Source: Maricaulis virginensis
Lineage (GTDB): Bacteria > Pseudomonadota > Alphaproteobacteria > Caulobacterales > Maricaulaceae
Length of the DNA stretch: 64,000 nt
Reading direction: 5' to 3'
Assembly: GCF_027922185.1 (NCBI RefSeq)
Contig: NZ_BSFE01000014.1
Span: 18,800 to 82,799 of the forward strand
Below the pieces are notes generated by a model. It saw only the letters and a program-made list of their open reading frames with translations. It ran no database searches and was not told the origin of the DNA. How positions within the stretch are numbered: position 1 is the first letter of the stretch; the number at the start of each line of letters is the position of its first letter. Position numbers and translations under genes: made by a program. Of the stretch, positions 43,338 to 55,601 are shown piece after piece.

Positions 43338-43528
43338 GCCGCGCTGCCGCCACACCCCGCCGCAGCCTGGGCGCGATCTTTGTCATTCCTGCGCTGATCG
43401 GCTGTCTCAGCCTGATCGGTCTTGTCAGTGCGCTGGCCGGCGACGGTCTCAGCGACGTCCTCTCCTGGGCCGGCCTGGCCGTGCCCCTGATCGCCATCGT
43501 CTGGGCCCGGTCCCGGCGGCGGCAATGA
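43334..43528 (+). CDS. Small two-helix membrane protein in the iron operon
   Basis: A 64-residue protein starting MSRAAATPRRSLGAIFVIPA. Two hydrophobic helices (residues ~13-32 and ~41-58) and a basic end (RSRRRQ). It overlaps the PepSY gene by four bases and precedes the TonB receptor by 34 bases, so it belongs to the operon. Small proteins of this kind often lie in PepSY operons; function unknown. Confidence 0.75.
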   Translation: MSRAAATPRRSLGAIFVIPALIGCLSLIGLVSALAGDGLSDVLSWAGLAVPLIAIVWARSRRRQ

Positions 43529-43562
43529 CCTCCCCCAAGAAGAAGACAGAAAGCTCACACCC

Positions 43563-45683
43563 ATGACCCTCCGCTCCCTCTGCCTCGCCGCGACCGCCAT
43601 CGGTGCCGTTGCCGCAGCGCCCGCTTTCGCCCAGACCGCCGATGAGGATGTCATTATCGTCACGGCGCCGGACTATGTGCCGCTCGGCTCGGAAGCCGCC
43701 AACAAGACCGGCATGCCGCTGATCGAGACGCCGCAATCGGTCTCGCTGATCTCGCGCGACCAGATCGACCTTCTCGACTGGAACAATCTCTCCCAGACCG
43801 TGCGCTATGTGGCCGGTGTGACGGGCGAGAATTACGGCCCGGACATGCGCGTCGACTGGCTGACCATGCGCGGTTTCGAACCGGTGCAGTTCCTGGACGG
43901 CACGCGCGGCTCGATCGGCTCGATCGCCAATACCGGCCTCGATCTCTATGGCGCGGAAGACGTGCGCATCCTGCGCGGCCCGTCGGCCGCGCTCTACGGT
44001 CTCACCCCGCCGGGCGGTCTGGTCGATATCGTCTCGCGCCGTCCGCGTGAGGAATTCGGCGGCGAGGTCGGTGTGGAAGTCGGCAATCAGGATCTCTGGC
44101 AGATCAATGGCGATGTCACCGGCGCCCTGTCGGACACGGTCTCGGCTCGCCTGACGGGCCTTTACCGCGAAGGCGGCAGCCAGACGCGCGGTGTCGACAC
44201 CGACCGCACCTATATCGCGCCGGCCCTGACCTGGCAGGCCTCGCCGCGCACCACGCTGACCCTGCTGGCCTATTATCAGGATGACGGCATCTATGGTGAC
44301 GGTATGGGCTTTTTCCCGTCCCAGGGCACGCTGACACCCAATCCGAACGGGCCGATCCCGGTCGACGCCAATCTGGGCGAGACCCGCTATAACCGCTTCG
44401 AGCGCGAGCATTACGGCGCCGGCTATGAGTTCTCCCACGAATTCGACGGCGGCATCACGCTCACCCAGAACCTGAAATACACGGATCTGGAATCCATCCA
44501 GCGCGGCATTGGCGGCAATGGTTTCGTCGATGCCGATTTCGACGGCACGCCGGACGACTACCGCACGGTGAGCCGCTATTCCTTCTCCTTCGACGAGGAT
44601 GTCGACACGCTGTCGGTGGATACGCGGCTGGCGGGCACCTTCACCACCGGCGCGATCGGGCACGATCTGACCGGCGGTCTGGACTGGCGCGAATACGATT
44701 ATATCGGCGCGTCGGCCTTCTCCTTCGCCGGCATCCCGACCATCGACATCTATAATCCGGTCTACGGCCACACCATTGCCGACCTGCCGACCGCGCCCTT
44801 CGACAGCACCCTGCAGCAGCAGACCGGTCTCTACCTCGTCGACCAGGCGCGGCTGGACAACTGGATCGCCACGCTGACCCTGCGTCATGACTGGGTGAAG
44901 ACCGAACAGCGCCTGGCCGGTATCGACCATGATGATGACGACACGTCCTGGACGGCGGGCCTGGCCTACCGGTTCGACAATGGCCTCGTGCCCTACGTCT
45001 CCTGGGCAAGCAGCTTCCAGCCGGCGGCCGGTTCCGACCGCAATGGCGTGGCCTTCGACCCGACGCGCGGCGAGCAGGTGGAAGCCGGTGTGAAATACCA
45101 GCCGGATCTGGGTCCGGACACGCGTGTCCTCGCGACGGCGGCGGTCTATCGCCTGGTGCAGGACAATGTGCTGACGCCGGATCCGCAGAACGCTGCGGGC
45201 GAGAGCTTCCAGGTGCAGACCGGTGAAGTGGAAGTCTCCGGCTTCGAGGTCGAATTCGTCGGCCGTTTCCGCGAGCGTCTGAGCCTCAATGCCGCCCTGA
45301 CCTGGACCGACAGCGAAGTCACCCGCTCCAACGGTCCGGACCTGGGCGCCGAACTGCCGGTCGTGCCCGGCTTCCAGGCCTCTGCCCTGGCCGACTACAC
45401 GATCCAGGAGGGCCGGCTTGCCGGCCTCGGCGCCTCGCTGGGCGTGCGCTACATGGCTGAAAGCGCCGGCAATCTGCCGTCCGCCTGGACGCCGGAAGTC
45501 TACACCAACCCGTCCGTCACCCTGTTCGACGGTTCGGTGCACTATGACTATGTCGACTGGCGTGTGGCGGTCTCCGGCTCGAACCTGTTCGACGAGACCT
45601 ATGTCGCCCGCTGCTACTCCGCCGTGAACTGCTTCTACGGCGCTCCGCGCACCGTGCGCGCCAGCGTGACGCGGCGGTTCTAG
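43563..45683 (+). CDS. TonB-dependent siderophore receptor
   Basis: A 706-residue outer-membrane receptor. Signal peptide ends in AFAQ; TonB box region DEDVIIVTAP; plug domain ~50-160 (ETPQSVSLISRDQID, LRGPSAALYG, PPGGLVDIVSRRP), then a 22-strand barrel ending in the aromatic ...ASVTRRF. The plug sequences are those of FhuA/FoxA-type ferric-siderophore receptors. Last gene of the PepSY operon. A hairpin follows the stop. Confidence 0.95.
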   Translation: MTLRSLCLAATAIGAVAAAPAFAQTADEDVIIVTAPDYVPLGSEAANKTGMPLIETPQSVSLISRDQIDLLDWNNLSQTVRYVAGVTGENYGPDMRVDWLTMRGFEPVQFLDGTRGSIGSIANTGLDLYGAEDVRILRGPSAALYGLTPPGGLVDIVSRRPREEFGGEVGVEVGNQDLWQINGDVTGALSDTVSARLTGLYREGGSQTRGVDTDRTYIAPALTWQASPRTTLTLLAYYQDDGIYGDGMGFFPSQGTLTPNPNGPIPVDANLGETRYNRFEREHYGAGYEFSHEFDGGITLTQNLKYTDLESIQRGIGGNGFVDADFDGTPDDYRTVSRYSFSFDEDVDTLSVDTRLAGTFTTGAIGHDLTGGLDWREYDYIGASAFSFAGIPTIDIYNPVYGHTIADLPTAPFDSTLQQQTGLYLVDQARLDNWIATLTLRHDWVKTEQRLAGIDHDDDDTSWTAGLAYRFDNGLVPYVSWASSFQPAAGSDRNGVAFDPTRGEQVEAGVKYQPDLGPDTRVLATAAVYRLVQDNVLTPDPQNAAGESFQVQTGEVEVSGFEVEFVGRFRERLSLNAALTWTDSEVTRSNGPDLGAELPVVPGFQASALADYTIQEGRLAGLGASLGVRYMAESAGNLPSAWTPEVYTNPSVTLFDGSVHYDYVDWRVAVSGSNLFDETYVARCYSAVNCFYGAPRTVRASVTRRF

Positions 45684-45690
45684 AAAGATC

Positions 45691-45824
45691 GTGCCGGCTT
45701 CTGCCGGCACGCTCCAAACCGTCATTCCGGCGAAAGCCGGAACCCAGGTCGCAGAGCGGGGCGGGGGCTTTCCTGGAAAAAGCCGGCCTTGTGATCTGGG
45801 TCCTGACTTTCGTCAGGATGACGG
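45691..45824. repeat. Hairpin plus inverted pair of 'aaagccggaacccag' repeats
   Basis: Directly after the TonB receptor stop is a hairpin GTGCCGGC-TTCT-GCCGGCAC (45691-45710), a likely terminator. Then GTCATTCCGGCGAAAGCCGG at 45721 and the opposite-oriented GGTCCTGACTTTCGTCAGGATGACGG-type copy at 45793-45824. The same repeat family occurs as inverted pairs at 17050-17196 and 53442-53546. The rest of the gap up to 46154 has GC-rich hairpins and no gene. Confidence 0.8.
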
Positions 45825-46012
45825 TTTGTGGGTGGGTCTTTCTTCCCCATGAAATGGGGAAGTGGGCCGATGCGCAGCATCGGGTCGATGGGGGCCGCCG
45901 CAGGCGGCGTGCCGGGGCGTGTCGCCGGCATTCCGCCTTCGCTCTCCGGCGGCCCCTCCACCGCTTCGCGATCCCCCTCCCCGCAAAGCGGGAGGAAAAA
46001 GGGGCTTTCAAA

Positions 46013-46039
46013 CAAAAAACGGCGCCCATCGGGCGCCGT
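46013..46039 (-). terminator. Intrinsic terminator of the 46155-46628 gene
   Basis: Stem ACGGCGCCC / GGGCGCCGT with a 3-base loop followed on the minus strand by TTTTTT. A sequence-identical stem forms the terminator at 46792-46818. Confidence 0.8.
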
Positions 46040-46154
46040 CTTGCATGTGTCGCGATGTCGCTTGGATCTGGCCGACCCGGTCCATAGCCATGACCTTATC
46101 GCTTTTCGTGCTTGCTCTTGTGCACGTTGATGTGTTTGCCAGTCTGGTGTGGTT

Positions 46155-46628
46155 CTAGAAGTCGACACCCTTGCGAGCGGTTTTCCAGCTGACACCGTGC
46201 TTCCGCGCAATTGTTTTAAGGCGCCCTGTCACGATGCTCGGAAGGATGAGGAAGTATCCTGCCAAAAACCAGATCGGGATGGTTATGATCCAGAGAGGTG
46301 CAAAAAATAGGCCGACCAGGAAGAACACAAGCGGAAACAGGAAGTGCATCCAGTTTAGGCCCCGGAAAATCGGGTTCACCTCTACATCGCCGTCTTTTAT
46401 CGTCATCGCGACGGCACGGCCCAGATATCGCGTCAGGACGAAAACGCCTTCTGCACCGACCGTAATGTGCTTGTCATTGTTGTGGGAAACAGCCGATTTC
46501 CCAGTCTTGAAGCGTCCGTTGGCGGTCTCGAAATCAAGATATTCGTAGATCGTCTTCGCGTTGGAAGTGACGCTTGGTCCGATCGCAACCAATCGGCCCT
46601 CAATTTCGATAACTTTCGTACCTAGCAT
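46155..46628 (-). CDS. Membrane protein of unknown function
   Basis: A 157-residue protein. N-terminal soluble half (VIEIEGRLVAIGPSVTSNAKT, EYLDFETANGRF) followed by two close transmembrane helices (MHFLFPLVFFLVGLFF, LWIITIPIWFLAGYFLIL) and a basic tail. No family is recognised. Base composition is lower in GC than the flanks. It has its own terminator at 46013-46039 and stands alone. Confidence 0.7.
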   Translation of the reverse strand: MLGTKVIEIEGRLVAIGPSVTSNAKTIYEYLDFETANGRFKTGKSAVSHNNDKHITVGAEGVFVLTRYLGRAVAMTIKDGDVEVNPIFRGLNWMHFLFPLVFFLVGLFFAPLWIITIPIWFLAGYFLILPSIVTGRLKTIARKHGVSWKTARKGVDF

Positions 46629-46791
46629 GATGTCTCCCCCCGATTCAGTGTGTCGAGGTTAGTTGCGAAAAACGGCCTCAACAACCCTTGCCACTTTCAG
46701 TTTCGGATGCTTGGCCTGCCGGCTATCTGTTTATCGCGACCTTGTAGAGGTTACTGCAGCAAATGAGGGGCGTTCGTTTCCCCACGCACCC

Positions 46792-46818
46792 AAAAAAACG
46801 GCGCCCATCGGGCGCCGT
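46792..46818 (-). terminator. Intrinsic terminator of greA
   Basis: Same stem ACGGCGCCC / GGGCGCCGT as at 46019-46039, with a run of seven T on the minus strand. It lies 28 bases beyond the greA stop. Confidence 0.88.
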
Positions 46819-46846
46819 TTTGCATTCATTGCGATGTCGCCGGGGC

Positions 46847-47323
46847 CTAGCCGCCCCAGCTCACATTCATGATCTCGTAGCTCTTCAGGCCGCCCGGGGC
46901 GTTGACCTCGATGACGTCGCCCACCTCCTTGTTGATCATCGCGCGGGCGATGGGAGAGGAGACGGAGATCTTGCCGGACTTCACGTCCGATTCGTCGTCG
47001 CCGACGATCTGGTAGGTGGCTTCCTCTTCGGTGTCTTCATCGAGCACCGTGACGGTCGCACCGAACTTCACCGTGTCACCGGACATCTTGGCGATATCGA
47101 TGACCTGGGCGCGCGCCAGCTTGTCCTCGAGTTCCTGGACCCGGCCCTCGATATAGCCCTGGCGTTCCTTGGCCGCGTGATACTCGGCGTTTTCCGACAG
47201 GTCGCCGTGTTCGCGCGCTTCGGAGATCGCGGCGATCACCGCCGGGCGTTCGACGGATTTGAGGTGTTTCAGCTCTTCGTCGAGGGCTTTATGCCCTGCG
47301 ACGGTCATCGGGATCTTGTTCAT
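46847..47323 (-). CDS. greA: Transcription elongation factor GreA
   Basis: A 158-residue protein: N-terminal coiled coil carrying the conserved acidic tip (EAREHGDLSENAEYHAAKERQ) and a C-terminal FKBP-like domain (ISVSSPIARAMINKEVGDVIEV). It rescues backtracked RNA polymerase by stimulating transcript cleavage. The tip aspartate/glutamate pair needed for activity is intact. It follows carB on the same strand after a 54-base gap, a common order in alphaproteobacteria. Confidence 0.97.
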   Translation of the reverse strand: MNKIPMTVAGHKALDEELKHLKSVERPAVIAAISEAREHGDLSENAEYHAAKERQGYIEGRVQELEDKLARAQVIDIAKMSGDTVKFGATVTVLDEDTEEEATYQIVGDDESDVKSGKISVSSPIARAMINKEVGDVIEVNAPGGLKSYEIMNVSWGG

Positions 47324-47377
47324 ACGACCACTTATCTTCGGGAGTGGAAGGCAGGCTAGCCTCCACGAAGTTGACCA

Positions 47378-50638
<3,261 letters not shown>

Positions 50639-50858
50639 CAGCGCGGGCCTTCTTTGTCGTGCGCGCGCGCCCGTCGCGGCGTTCCCGGTCGGGATGCCGT
50701 GCAGGCGCGTCGGTTTTGGTGCTGAAGCGGGTACCTAACGCGGAATCGGAGCGAAGGCGAGGGGGAAACTGAGGGATTCGGTGCGTTCGGCAGTAACCAC
50801 CTGAATTAAATATGAAACAGCCCGCACTTCCGGCCGGACAATCATGGCGGCCGGCAGG

Positions 50859-51011
50859 TATCGGCAATCGGGAGAAACTGGTCCGGCCGGGCTCTTGTGT
50901 GTGAGAGAAGGCGAGACCCGGTCAGTCAGGCACGAACCGCAACGGCTGGGGGTATGGGTTGATACGGTGGTGCTCCCGATTGCCGATATCCGACGATTCA
51001 ACTAATATCGG
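50859..51011. promoter_or_regulatory. Long inverted repeat with an alternative pairing before the DUF2975 gene
   Basis: TATCGGCAATCGGGAG at 50859-50874 is exactly complementary to 50973-50988 (16 bp). The 3' end of the right arm can instead pair with ATATCGG at 51005-51011 (CCGATAT at 50983-50989). The two pairings exclude each other. The region lies in the 400-base gap between divergent carB and the DUF2975 gene; the remainder of the gap shows no gene. Confidence 0.45.
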
Positions 51012-51040
51012 AAAAAATTCAAGTGAAACTTTAATTCAGG

Positions 51041-51619
51041 ATGCAGTTCGTGATCGATAAGGCGCCCGCCGCACACCGCAATGATGCCCGTATCCGGGGG
51101 CTGAGCCGCTTTCTGGCTGTGGCCACGCTGGTGCTCATGGCCCTGCAGCCGCTGGTGGTCTGGGGGGCATGGATGCTGCCCGACCTGTCCGGCATGCTCG
51201 AGCGGCCGGTGCCCGGCAACGGGCTGGGCGGGCCGTCGCTGGACTGGTTCATCCTGCCTGTACGCCTCGGCGCCGCGGGCATCGCCACCGTTCCGGTCGT
51301 GATCACGCTGTACGGGCTCCTGAGGCTGCGCGGCCTGTTCACCGAATGCGCGCAGGGACGGTATTTCTCGGCCGAAGCCGTGACGGGCTTTCGCCAGTTC
51401 GCCCTGGCAAGCCTGGTCAATGCGCTGTGGGCGCCCGCCGGTCACACGGTGATGGGCGTTTATCTCTCGGTCGCCAACCCGCATGTGCCGAACGCGCTGG
51501 AAATCGCCTTCTCCTCGCGCGATGTGCAGGCCATCGGCCTGGCGCTGCTCTTCTTCCTGGTGGCGCATATCCTGGCAGAAGGCCGCCGCAAGCAGGAGGA
51601 GCTGGAGCTGATCCTGTGA
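51041..51619 (+). CDS. DUF2975-family membrane protein
   Basis: A 192-residue protein with four predicted membrane helices (FLAVATLVLMALQPLVVWGAW, GIATVPVVITLYGLL, FALASLVNALWAPAG, ALLFFLVAHILAEG). The loop LRLRGLFTECAQGRYFSAEAV is typical of DUF2975. Such proteins are nearly always paired with a small YozG-like HTH protein, as here (GTGA overlap with the next gene). Probably a membrane sensor or sequestering partner of that regulator; this is inference. Confidence 0.85.
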   Translation: MQFVIDKAPAAHRNDARIRGLSRFLAVATLVLMALQPLVVWGAWMLPDLSGMLERPVPGNGLGGPSLDWFILPVRLGAAGIATVPVVITLYGLLRLRGLFTECAQGRYFSAEAVTGFRQFALASLVNALWAPAGHTVMGVYLSVANPHVPNALEIAFSSRDVQAIGLALLFFLVAHILAEGRRKQEELELIL

Positions 51620-51852
51620 GCGATGAGGACGAGACCCTGCCCGGCGAGATCATCGTCCATCTCGATGTCTGGCTGGCGCGCCGCAAGATCCGCTCGAAGG
51701 AGCTGGCCGACCGCATCGGCGTCTCCGAACAGGCCCTGTCGATGATCAAGACCGGCAAGATCAAGGGCGTGCGCTTCTCCACCCTGATCGCCCTGTGCGA
51801 TGCGCTCGATTGCCAGCCGGGCGATCTATTCGAGTTCCGTCGGAAGCAGTGA
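51616..51852 (+). CDS. YozG-like XRE-family HTH regulator
   Basis: A 78-residue protein from a GTG start that overlaps the DUF2975 stop (GTGA). HTH: LARRKIRSKELADRIGVSEQAL with KGVRFSTLIALCDALDCQPGDLFEF, the pattern of the small HTH_26/YozG group. Coupled to the membrane protein upstream. Its last 27 bases overlap the convergent ABC-transporter binding-protein gene. Confidence 0.88.
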   Translation: MSDEDETLPGEIIVHLDVWLARRKIRSKELADRIGVSEQALSMIKTGKIKGVRFSTLIALCDALDCQPGDLFEFRRKQ

Positions 51853-53346
51853 CAATTCCCGCCAGAGCATGGGCTGGATGTCGCTGCGGGTTCCCGCGAC
51901 CCGGTCCGACACCATCCAGTGCGCGCGTTCGTGCAGCAGCGGGATGATGGCGGTTTCCTCGAACAGGCGCGCTTCGGCCTGCTGGTAGGCGAGCGCGCGG
52001 GCGGCCGGATCGGTCTCGCGCCGGGCGCGGGCCATGGCGCCGGCGAACTCCGCGTCCTGCCAGTTGAAATTGTCGGCAAACCCGCCGGGGGCGAACGGAT
52101 CCAGCATGAAGAAGGGGTCGGCCTTCAGGCCGCGGTTGAAGCTGGCGACGGCGACATCGTAATCGCCGGCATCGACGGCCTGGTAGAGATCGGTGGCATA
52201 GGTCACGAAGATCTCGGTCTCCACGCCGGCGCGCTGCCAGTCGTCCGCCACGGCAAGGGCGATGCGCTCATTATCGCCCGGCGTGGTGCGGATCTGCAGC
52301 GGCCTGCCGATCTCCAGCGCCGGGCTTGCGCCGGCAGCCCCGGCTTCCGGGTCGATCACCGGCACGACATGGCGCGTCGGGCTGGCCGTGCCGGCAAAGA
52401 ATTCCCCGGCGATGAAGGCGCGATCGATCGCCCCGGACAAGGCGCGGCGCGTTTCGGCCGCGGCCAGCGGTGCGCGGGCGTGATTGAGCTTGAGATAGCG
52501 CAGGATCGGCGCGTCGAAACTGCGGAAACGCTCGCCCAGCCGGTCGCGCAGGAAGCCGATCTGGTTGGCCGGCGGCTGGTCGGCCAGGTCGTAATCGCCC
52601 GCCCGGAACAGGCGCACACGGGTCGCGGCATCCTGCACTGCATCCAGCCGGATGGCCGGGATCGCCACCCGGGCGGCGTCGTAATAGGCGGGGTTGCGGG
52701 TCATCGAGAGATGCAGCTGGCTCTCGCCGGTCAGCGTATAGGCGCCGGCCGTGACCAGGTTTTCCGGCCGCACCCAGTCGGCTCCGTGGCGTTCGATGAC
52801 GTGGCGCGGGAAGGGGTAGAATTCACGCATCAAGACGGGCAGCAGGCCCAGCGGATTGGTGAGACGGAACTCGACGCTCCGTTCGTTCAGTGCGGCGACC
52901 CCCATCGCCTCGGGCAGCATCTCGCCGGCCAGCACTGCGCGGGCGTTTTCGATGGCGAAGAAATCGCCCAGCTGGGCAAAGCTCTGGGCCGGATCGACCA
53001 GACGCCGGGCCGACCAGACGACATCCTCGGCAGTCAGCGGATGCCCGTCCGACCAGGTCAGCCCGTCGCGCAGATGGAAATACCAGCGCCGCCCGTCTTC
53101 GCGGAAGGTCCAGCTTTCCGCCAGCCCCGGGGCGACGGAGCCGTCCGCCGCATACTCGGTCAGTCCGGCGTGCAGCTGTTTGTAGGCCAGCGCCGCCGAG
53201 GCGAATTCGCCCCGCGCCGGATCGAGACTGTCGGGCAGGTTGGTCGTCGCGACGCGCAGCAGCCCGTCCGGCGGTGCCGAGCGGCTGCAACCGGCCAGGC
53301 CGGTTGCGAGTGAGGCGGCGAGAAGTGTGCGGCGGTTGAGCATCAC
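51826..53346 (-). CDS. Extracellular solute-binding lipoprotein, family 5 (peptide ABC transporter)
   Basis: A ~505-residue SBP_bac_5/OppA-type protein with twin start (MM), signal peptide and lipobox LAGC (Cys20). Family blocks: SLDPARGEFASAALAYKQLHAGLTEY region, ESWTFREDGRRWYFHLRDGLTWSDG, LTAEDVVWSARRLVDP, and LKLNHARAPLAAAETRRALSGAIDR. It should capture peptides or similar solutes in the periplasm, but no permease or ATPase genes are nearby, so it is an orphan component. Convergent overlap with the HTH gene. Confidence 0.9.
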   Translation of the reverse strand: MMLNRRTLLAASLATGLAGCSRSAPPDGLLRVATTNLPDSLDPARGEFASAALAYKQLHAGLTEYAADGSVAPGLAESWTFREDGRRWYFHLRDGLTWSDGHPLTAEDVVWSARRLVDPAQSFAQLGDFFAIENARAVLAGEMLPEAMGVAALNERSVEFRLTNPLGLLPVLMREFYPFPRHVIERHGADWVRPENLVTAGAYTLTGESQLHLSMTRNPAYYDAARVAIPAIRLDAVQDAATRVRLFRAGDYDLADQPPANQIGFLRDRLGERFRSFDAPILRYLKLNHARAPLAAAETRRALSGAIDRAFIAGEFFAGTASPTRHVVPVIDPEAGAAGASPALEIGRPLQIRTTPGDNERIALAVADDWQRAGVETEIFVTYATDLYQAVDAGDYDVAVASFNRGLKADPFFMLDPFAPGGFADNFNWQDAEFAGAMARARRETDPAARALAYQQAEARLFEETAIIPLLHERAHWMVSDRVAGTRSDIQPMLWRELSLLPTELE

Positions 53347-53441
53347 AGGATGATGCTGTGATGCGCGCCGGGCAGCCAGCCCTTTTTGAACCTGTGCTCA
53401 GCCGGCGGCGGCGATGCTGTTCGCTCGCGTCCCCACGCGGC

Positions 53442-53546
53442 CATCATCCTGACGAAAGTCAGGATCCAGGTCGCGGGGCGCGTTCCCGCCAGGTCTGGCT
53501 CAATCCGGCTTTTCGAACCGGGCCCTGACTTTTGTCAGGGTGACGG
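53442..53546. repeat. Inverted pair of 'aaagtcaggatccag' repeats
   Basis: Left copy 53442-53474 (ATCCTGACGAAAGTCAGGAT core) and oppositely oriented right copy 53518-53546 (CCCTGACTTTTGTCAGGG core), each itself a small hairpin. It separates carA from the solute-binding gene; same family as 17050-17196 and 45721-45824. Confidence 0.8.
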
Positions 53547-53578
53547 TTCCGGGGGCGGAACGTGTCCGGACGGGCGCT

Positions 53579-54751
53579 CTATGCGTCCGCCTTCGCCTTC
53601 AGCGCGCCGACAAACCGGTCGAACACGCCGAAACTGTCCTGCGGGCCCGGGCTGGCTTCCGGGTGGTGCTGGACGGCCCAGACGGGCTTGTCGGTCAGCT
53701 TGAAGCCGGAATTGGAGCCGTCGAACAGCGAGACATGGGTTTCAACCGCATTGGCCGGCAGGGTCGAGCCATCGACCGCAAAGCCGTGGTTCATGGAGAC
53801 GATCTCCACCTGGCCGGTCTCGTGGTTCTTCACCGGGTGATTGGCGCCGTGATGGCCCTGGGGCATTTTCGCGGTCTTTGCGCCCAGCGCCAGCGCCAGC
53901 ATCTGGTGGCCCAGGCAGATGCCCAGTGCGGGGATGCCGGCCTCGATGACGGCCTTGATGGTCGGCAGGGCATACTTGCCCGTCTCGGCCGGGTCGCCCG
54001 GACCGTTGGAGAAGACGACGCCGTCCGGATTGAGCGCCTTGACCTCGTCAATGCCGGCCTTGCCCGGCAGGACGGCGACGCGGGCGCCTGCGCCGGTCAG
54101 CAGGCGCAGGATGTTGGCCTTCACGCCATAATCGAGCACCACGACGCGCGGACCGTCTTCCGGTCCGGCGGCATAGCCCTCGCCCAGCACCCAATTGCCT
54201 TCGCTCCACTCGCCCGCGGCTTCGCGGGTGACGTCGGCAGCGAGTTCGCGGCCTTCCATGGTCGGTGCGGCGGCGGCGGCGGCCTTGAGCGCCTCGATAT
54301 CGATATTGCCGGAGGGGTCATGGGCGATGGCGCACATCGCCATGCCCTTCTCGCGGATGCGGCGGGTGAGGGCGCGCGTGTCGATCCCGGTCACCGAAAC
54401 GATGCCGCGCGTGCGCAGCCATTCCTCGAAAGAGGTCTCGGCGCGCCAGTTGGCCGGCGGGGTGATCGCGGCGCGGGACACCATGCCGACGGCGGCCTTG
54501 CGAGCCGGTTCGCTGGCCGCTTCCTCGTCTTCCGCATTGGCGCCGACATTGCCGACATGGGGGAAGGTGAAGCAGACGACCTGGCCGGCATAGGACGGGT
54601 CGGCCAGGATTTCCTGGTGGCCGGTCATCGCCGTGTTGAAGCACAGCTCGCCGATCGCGATTCCGCTTGCGCCGGTCCCGTGGCCCAGGAAAACCTGTCC
54701 GTCTGCAAGGGCGATGGCGCCTGTGGCCTGCGTCGGATCGGGCTGCGACAT
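53579..54751 (-). CDS. carA: Carbamoyl-phosphate synthase small (glutaminase) subunit
   Basis: A 390-residue protein. N-terminal CarA-specific domain (GAIALADGQVFLGHGTGA, GELCFNTAMTGHQEILADPSYAGQ) and C-terminal class I glutamine amidotransferase with the nucleophile in GICLGHQML and the His/Glu pair in VQHHPEASPG. It supplies ammonia to CarB. The yqeY gene is divergent upstream, the common alphaproteobacterial arrangement. Confidence 0.98.
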   Translation of the reverse strand: MSQPDPTQATGAIALADGQVFLGHGTGASGIAIGELCFNTAMTGHQEILADPSYAGQVVCFTFPHVGNVGANAEDEEAASEPARKAAVGMVSRAAITPPANWRAETSFEEWLRTRGIVSVTGIDTRALTRRIREKGMAMCAIAHDPSGNIDIEALKAAAAAAPTMEGRELAADVTREAAGEWSEGNWVLGEGYAAGPEDGPRVVVLDYGVKANILRLLTGAGARVAVLPGKAGIDEVKALNPDGVVFSNGPGDPAETGKYALPTIKAVIEAGIPALGICLGHQMLALALGAKTAKMPQGHHGANHPVKNHETGQVEIVSMNHGFAVDGSTLPANAVETHVSLFDGSNSGFKLTDKPVWAVQHHPEASPGPQDSFGVFDRFVGALKAKADA

Positions 54752-55131
54752 GGGGCTCTCCTGCCTTGCGGGGACGCGCGTCGGGCGGCCGGGGAATCGG
54801 CTGCATCCTGACGTCCGGATAAACGGGCGCTTCGCTAGTCTCTTCGCCCCGCCGGGTCAATACCGCAAGTCCGGTTCCCGGCCGGATCGATCAATCTTTA
54901 TGACAGCGGGTCGATGAGGGGTTGATTATTATGCGGCGAGGGCATATTCCCCCGGCCCTTGTTTCAGAGGCTGCAAGGCCGAGGATGAGCAGACAGTCAG
55001 GAACGCATCTGCGGACAACGGACCCGGACGCTCGAAACAAATGGCGCTTCCCGGAGGCGCGCGAACACTTTTTCACACCGGAGATTTCGTGACGGGTTGC
55101 CAAAGGGCACCCAGAATGGACCAGTTACACC
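54752..55131. other. Gene-free region between divergent carA and yqeY
   Basis: 380 bases holding the two divergent promoters. An AT-richer stretch near 54893-54930 (ATCTTTATGACAG..., GATTATTATGC) could include promoter elements. No ORF with family sequence and no clear terminator or riboswitch structure is seen. Confidence 0.5.
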
Positions 55132-55599
55132 ATGTCTCTTCGTGACCGTATCACCGACGAACTGAAATCCGCCCTGAAGGCCGGCGACAAGACGCGTCTG
55201 TCGACGCTCCGCCTGATCTCTGCGGCGATCAAGGACCGTGACATCGCGGCGCGCGCGGAAGACCGCTGCGCCGGCTGCGAGGACACGGAAATCATGGCCA
55301 TCCTGCAGAAGCTCGCCAAGCAGCGCGACGAAAGCGCCGAGACCTATGAAAAGGCCGGCCGCCTGGATCTCGCCGAGGCCGAGCGCGGGGAAGCGGAGAT
55401 CGTCCGCGAATTCCTGCCCAAGCCGATGGACAGCACCGAAATCGAGCAGGCGGCCCAGACCGTCGTCAGCGAACTCGATGCCTCCGGCCTCAAGGATATG
55501 GGCCGTGTGATGGGCGAGCTGAAAACCCGCTATGCCGGCCGCATGGATTTCGGCCAGGCGGGTGCCAAGGTGAAGACGCTGCTCGCCGGCGCGGCCTGA
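55132..55599 (+). CDS. GatB/YqeY domain protein
   Basis: A 155-residue protein starting MSLRDRITDELKSALKAGDK, followed by RLSTLRLISAAIKDRDIAAR and the C-terminal block GLKDMGRVMGELKTRYAGRMDF, matching YqeY over its whole length. The fold is shared with the tRNA-binding tail of GatB; a role in tRNA-dependent amidation is assumed from that fold. The carA-yqeY-dnaG-rpoD neighbourhood is conserved in alphaproteobacteria; here the DUF3800 gene is inserted after it. Confidence 0.92.
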   Translation: MSLRDRITDELKSALKAGDKTRLSTLRLISAAIKDRDIAARAEDRCAGCEDTEIMAILQKLAKQRDESAETYEKAGRLDLAEAERGEAEIVREFLPKPMDSTEIEQAAQTVVSELDASGLKDMGRVMGELKTRYAGRMDFGQAGAKVKTLLAGAA

Positions 55600-55601
55600 G
55601 C

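Noticed and set aside
51002..51568. Minus-strand frame opposite the DUF2975 gene
   Set aside because: Arg/Gln/His-rich antisense reading; the plus strand shows four membrane helices and the DUF2975 pattern.
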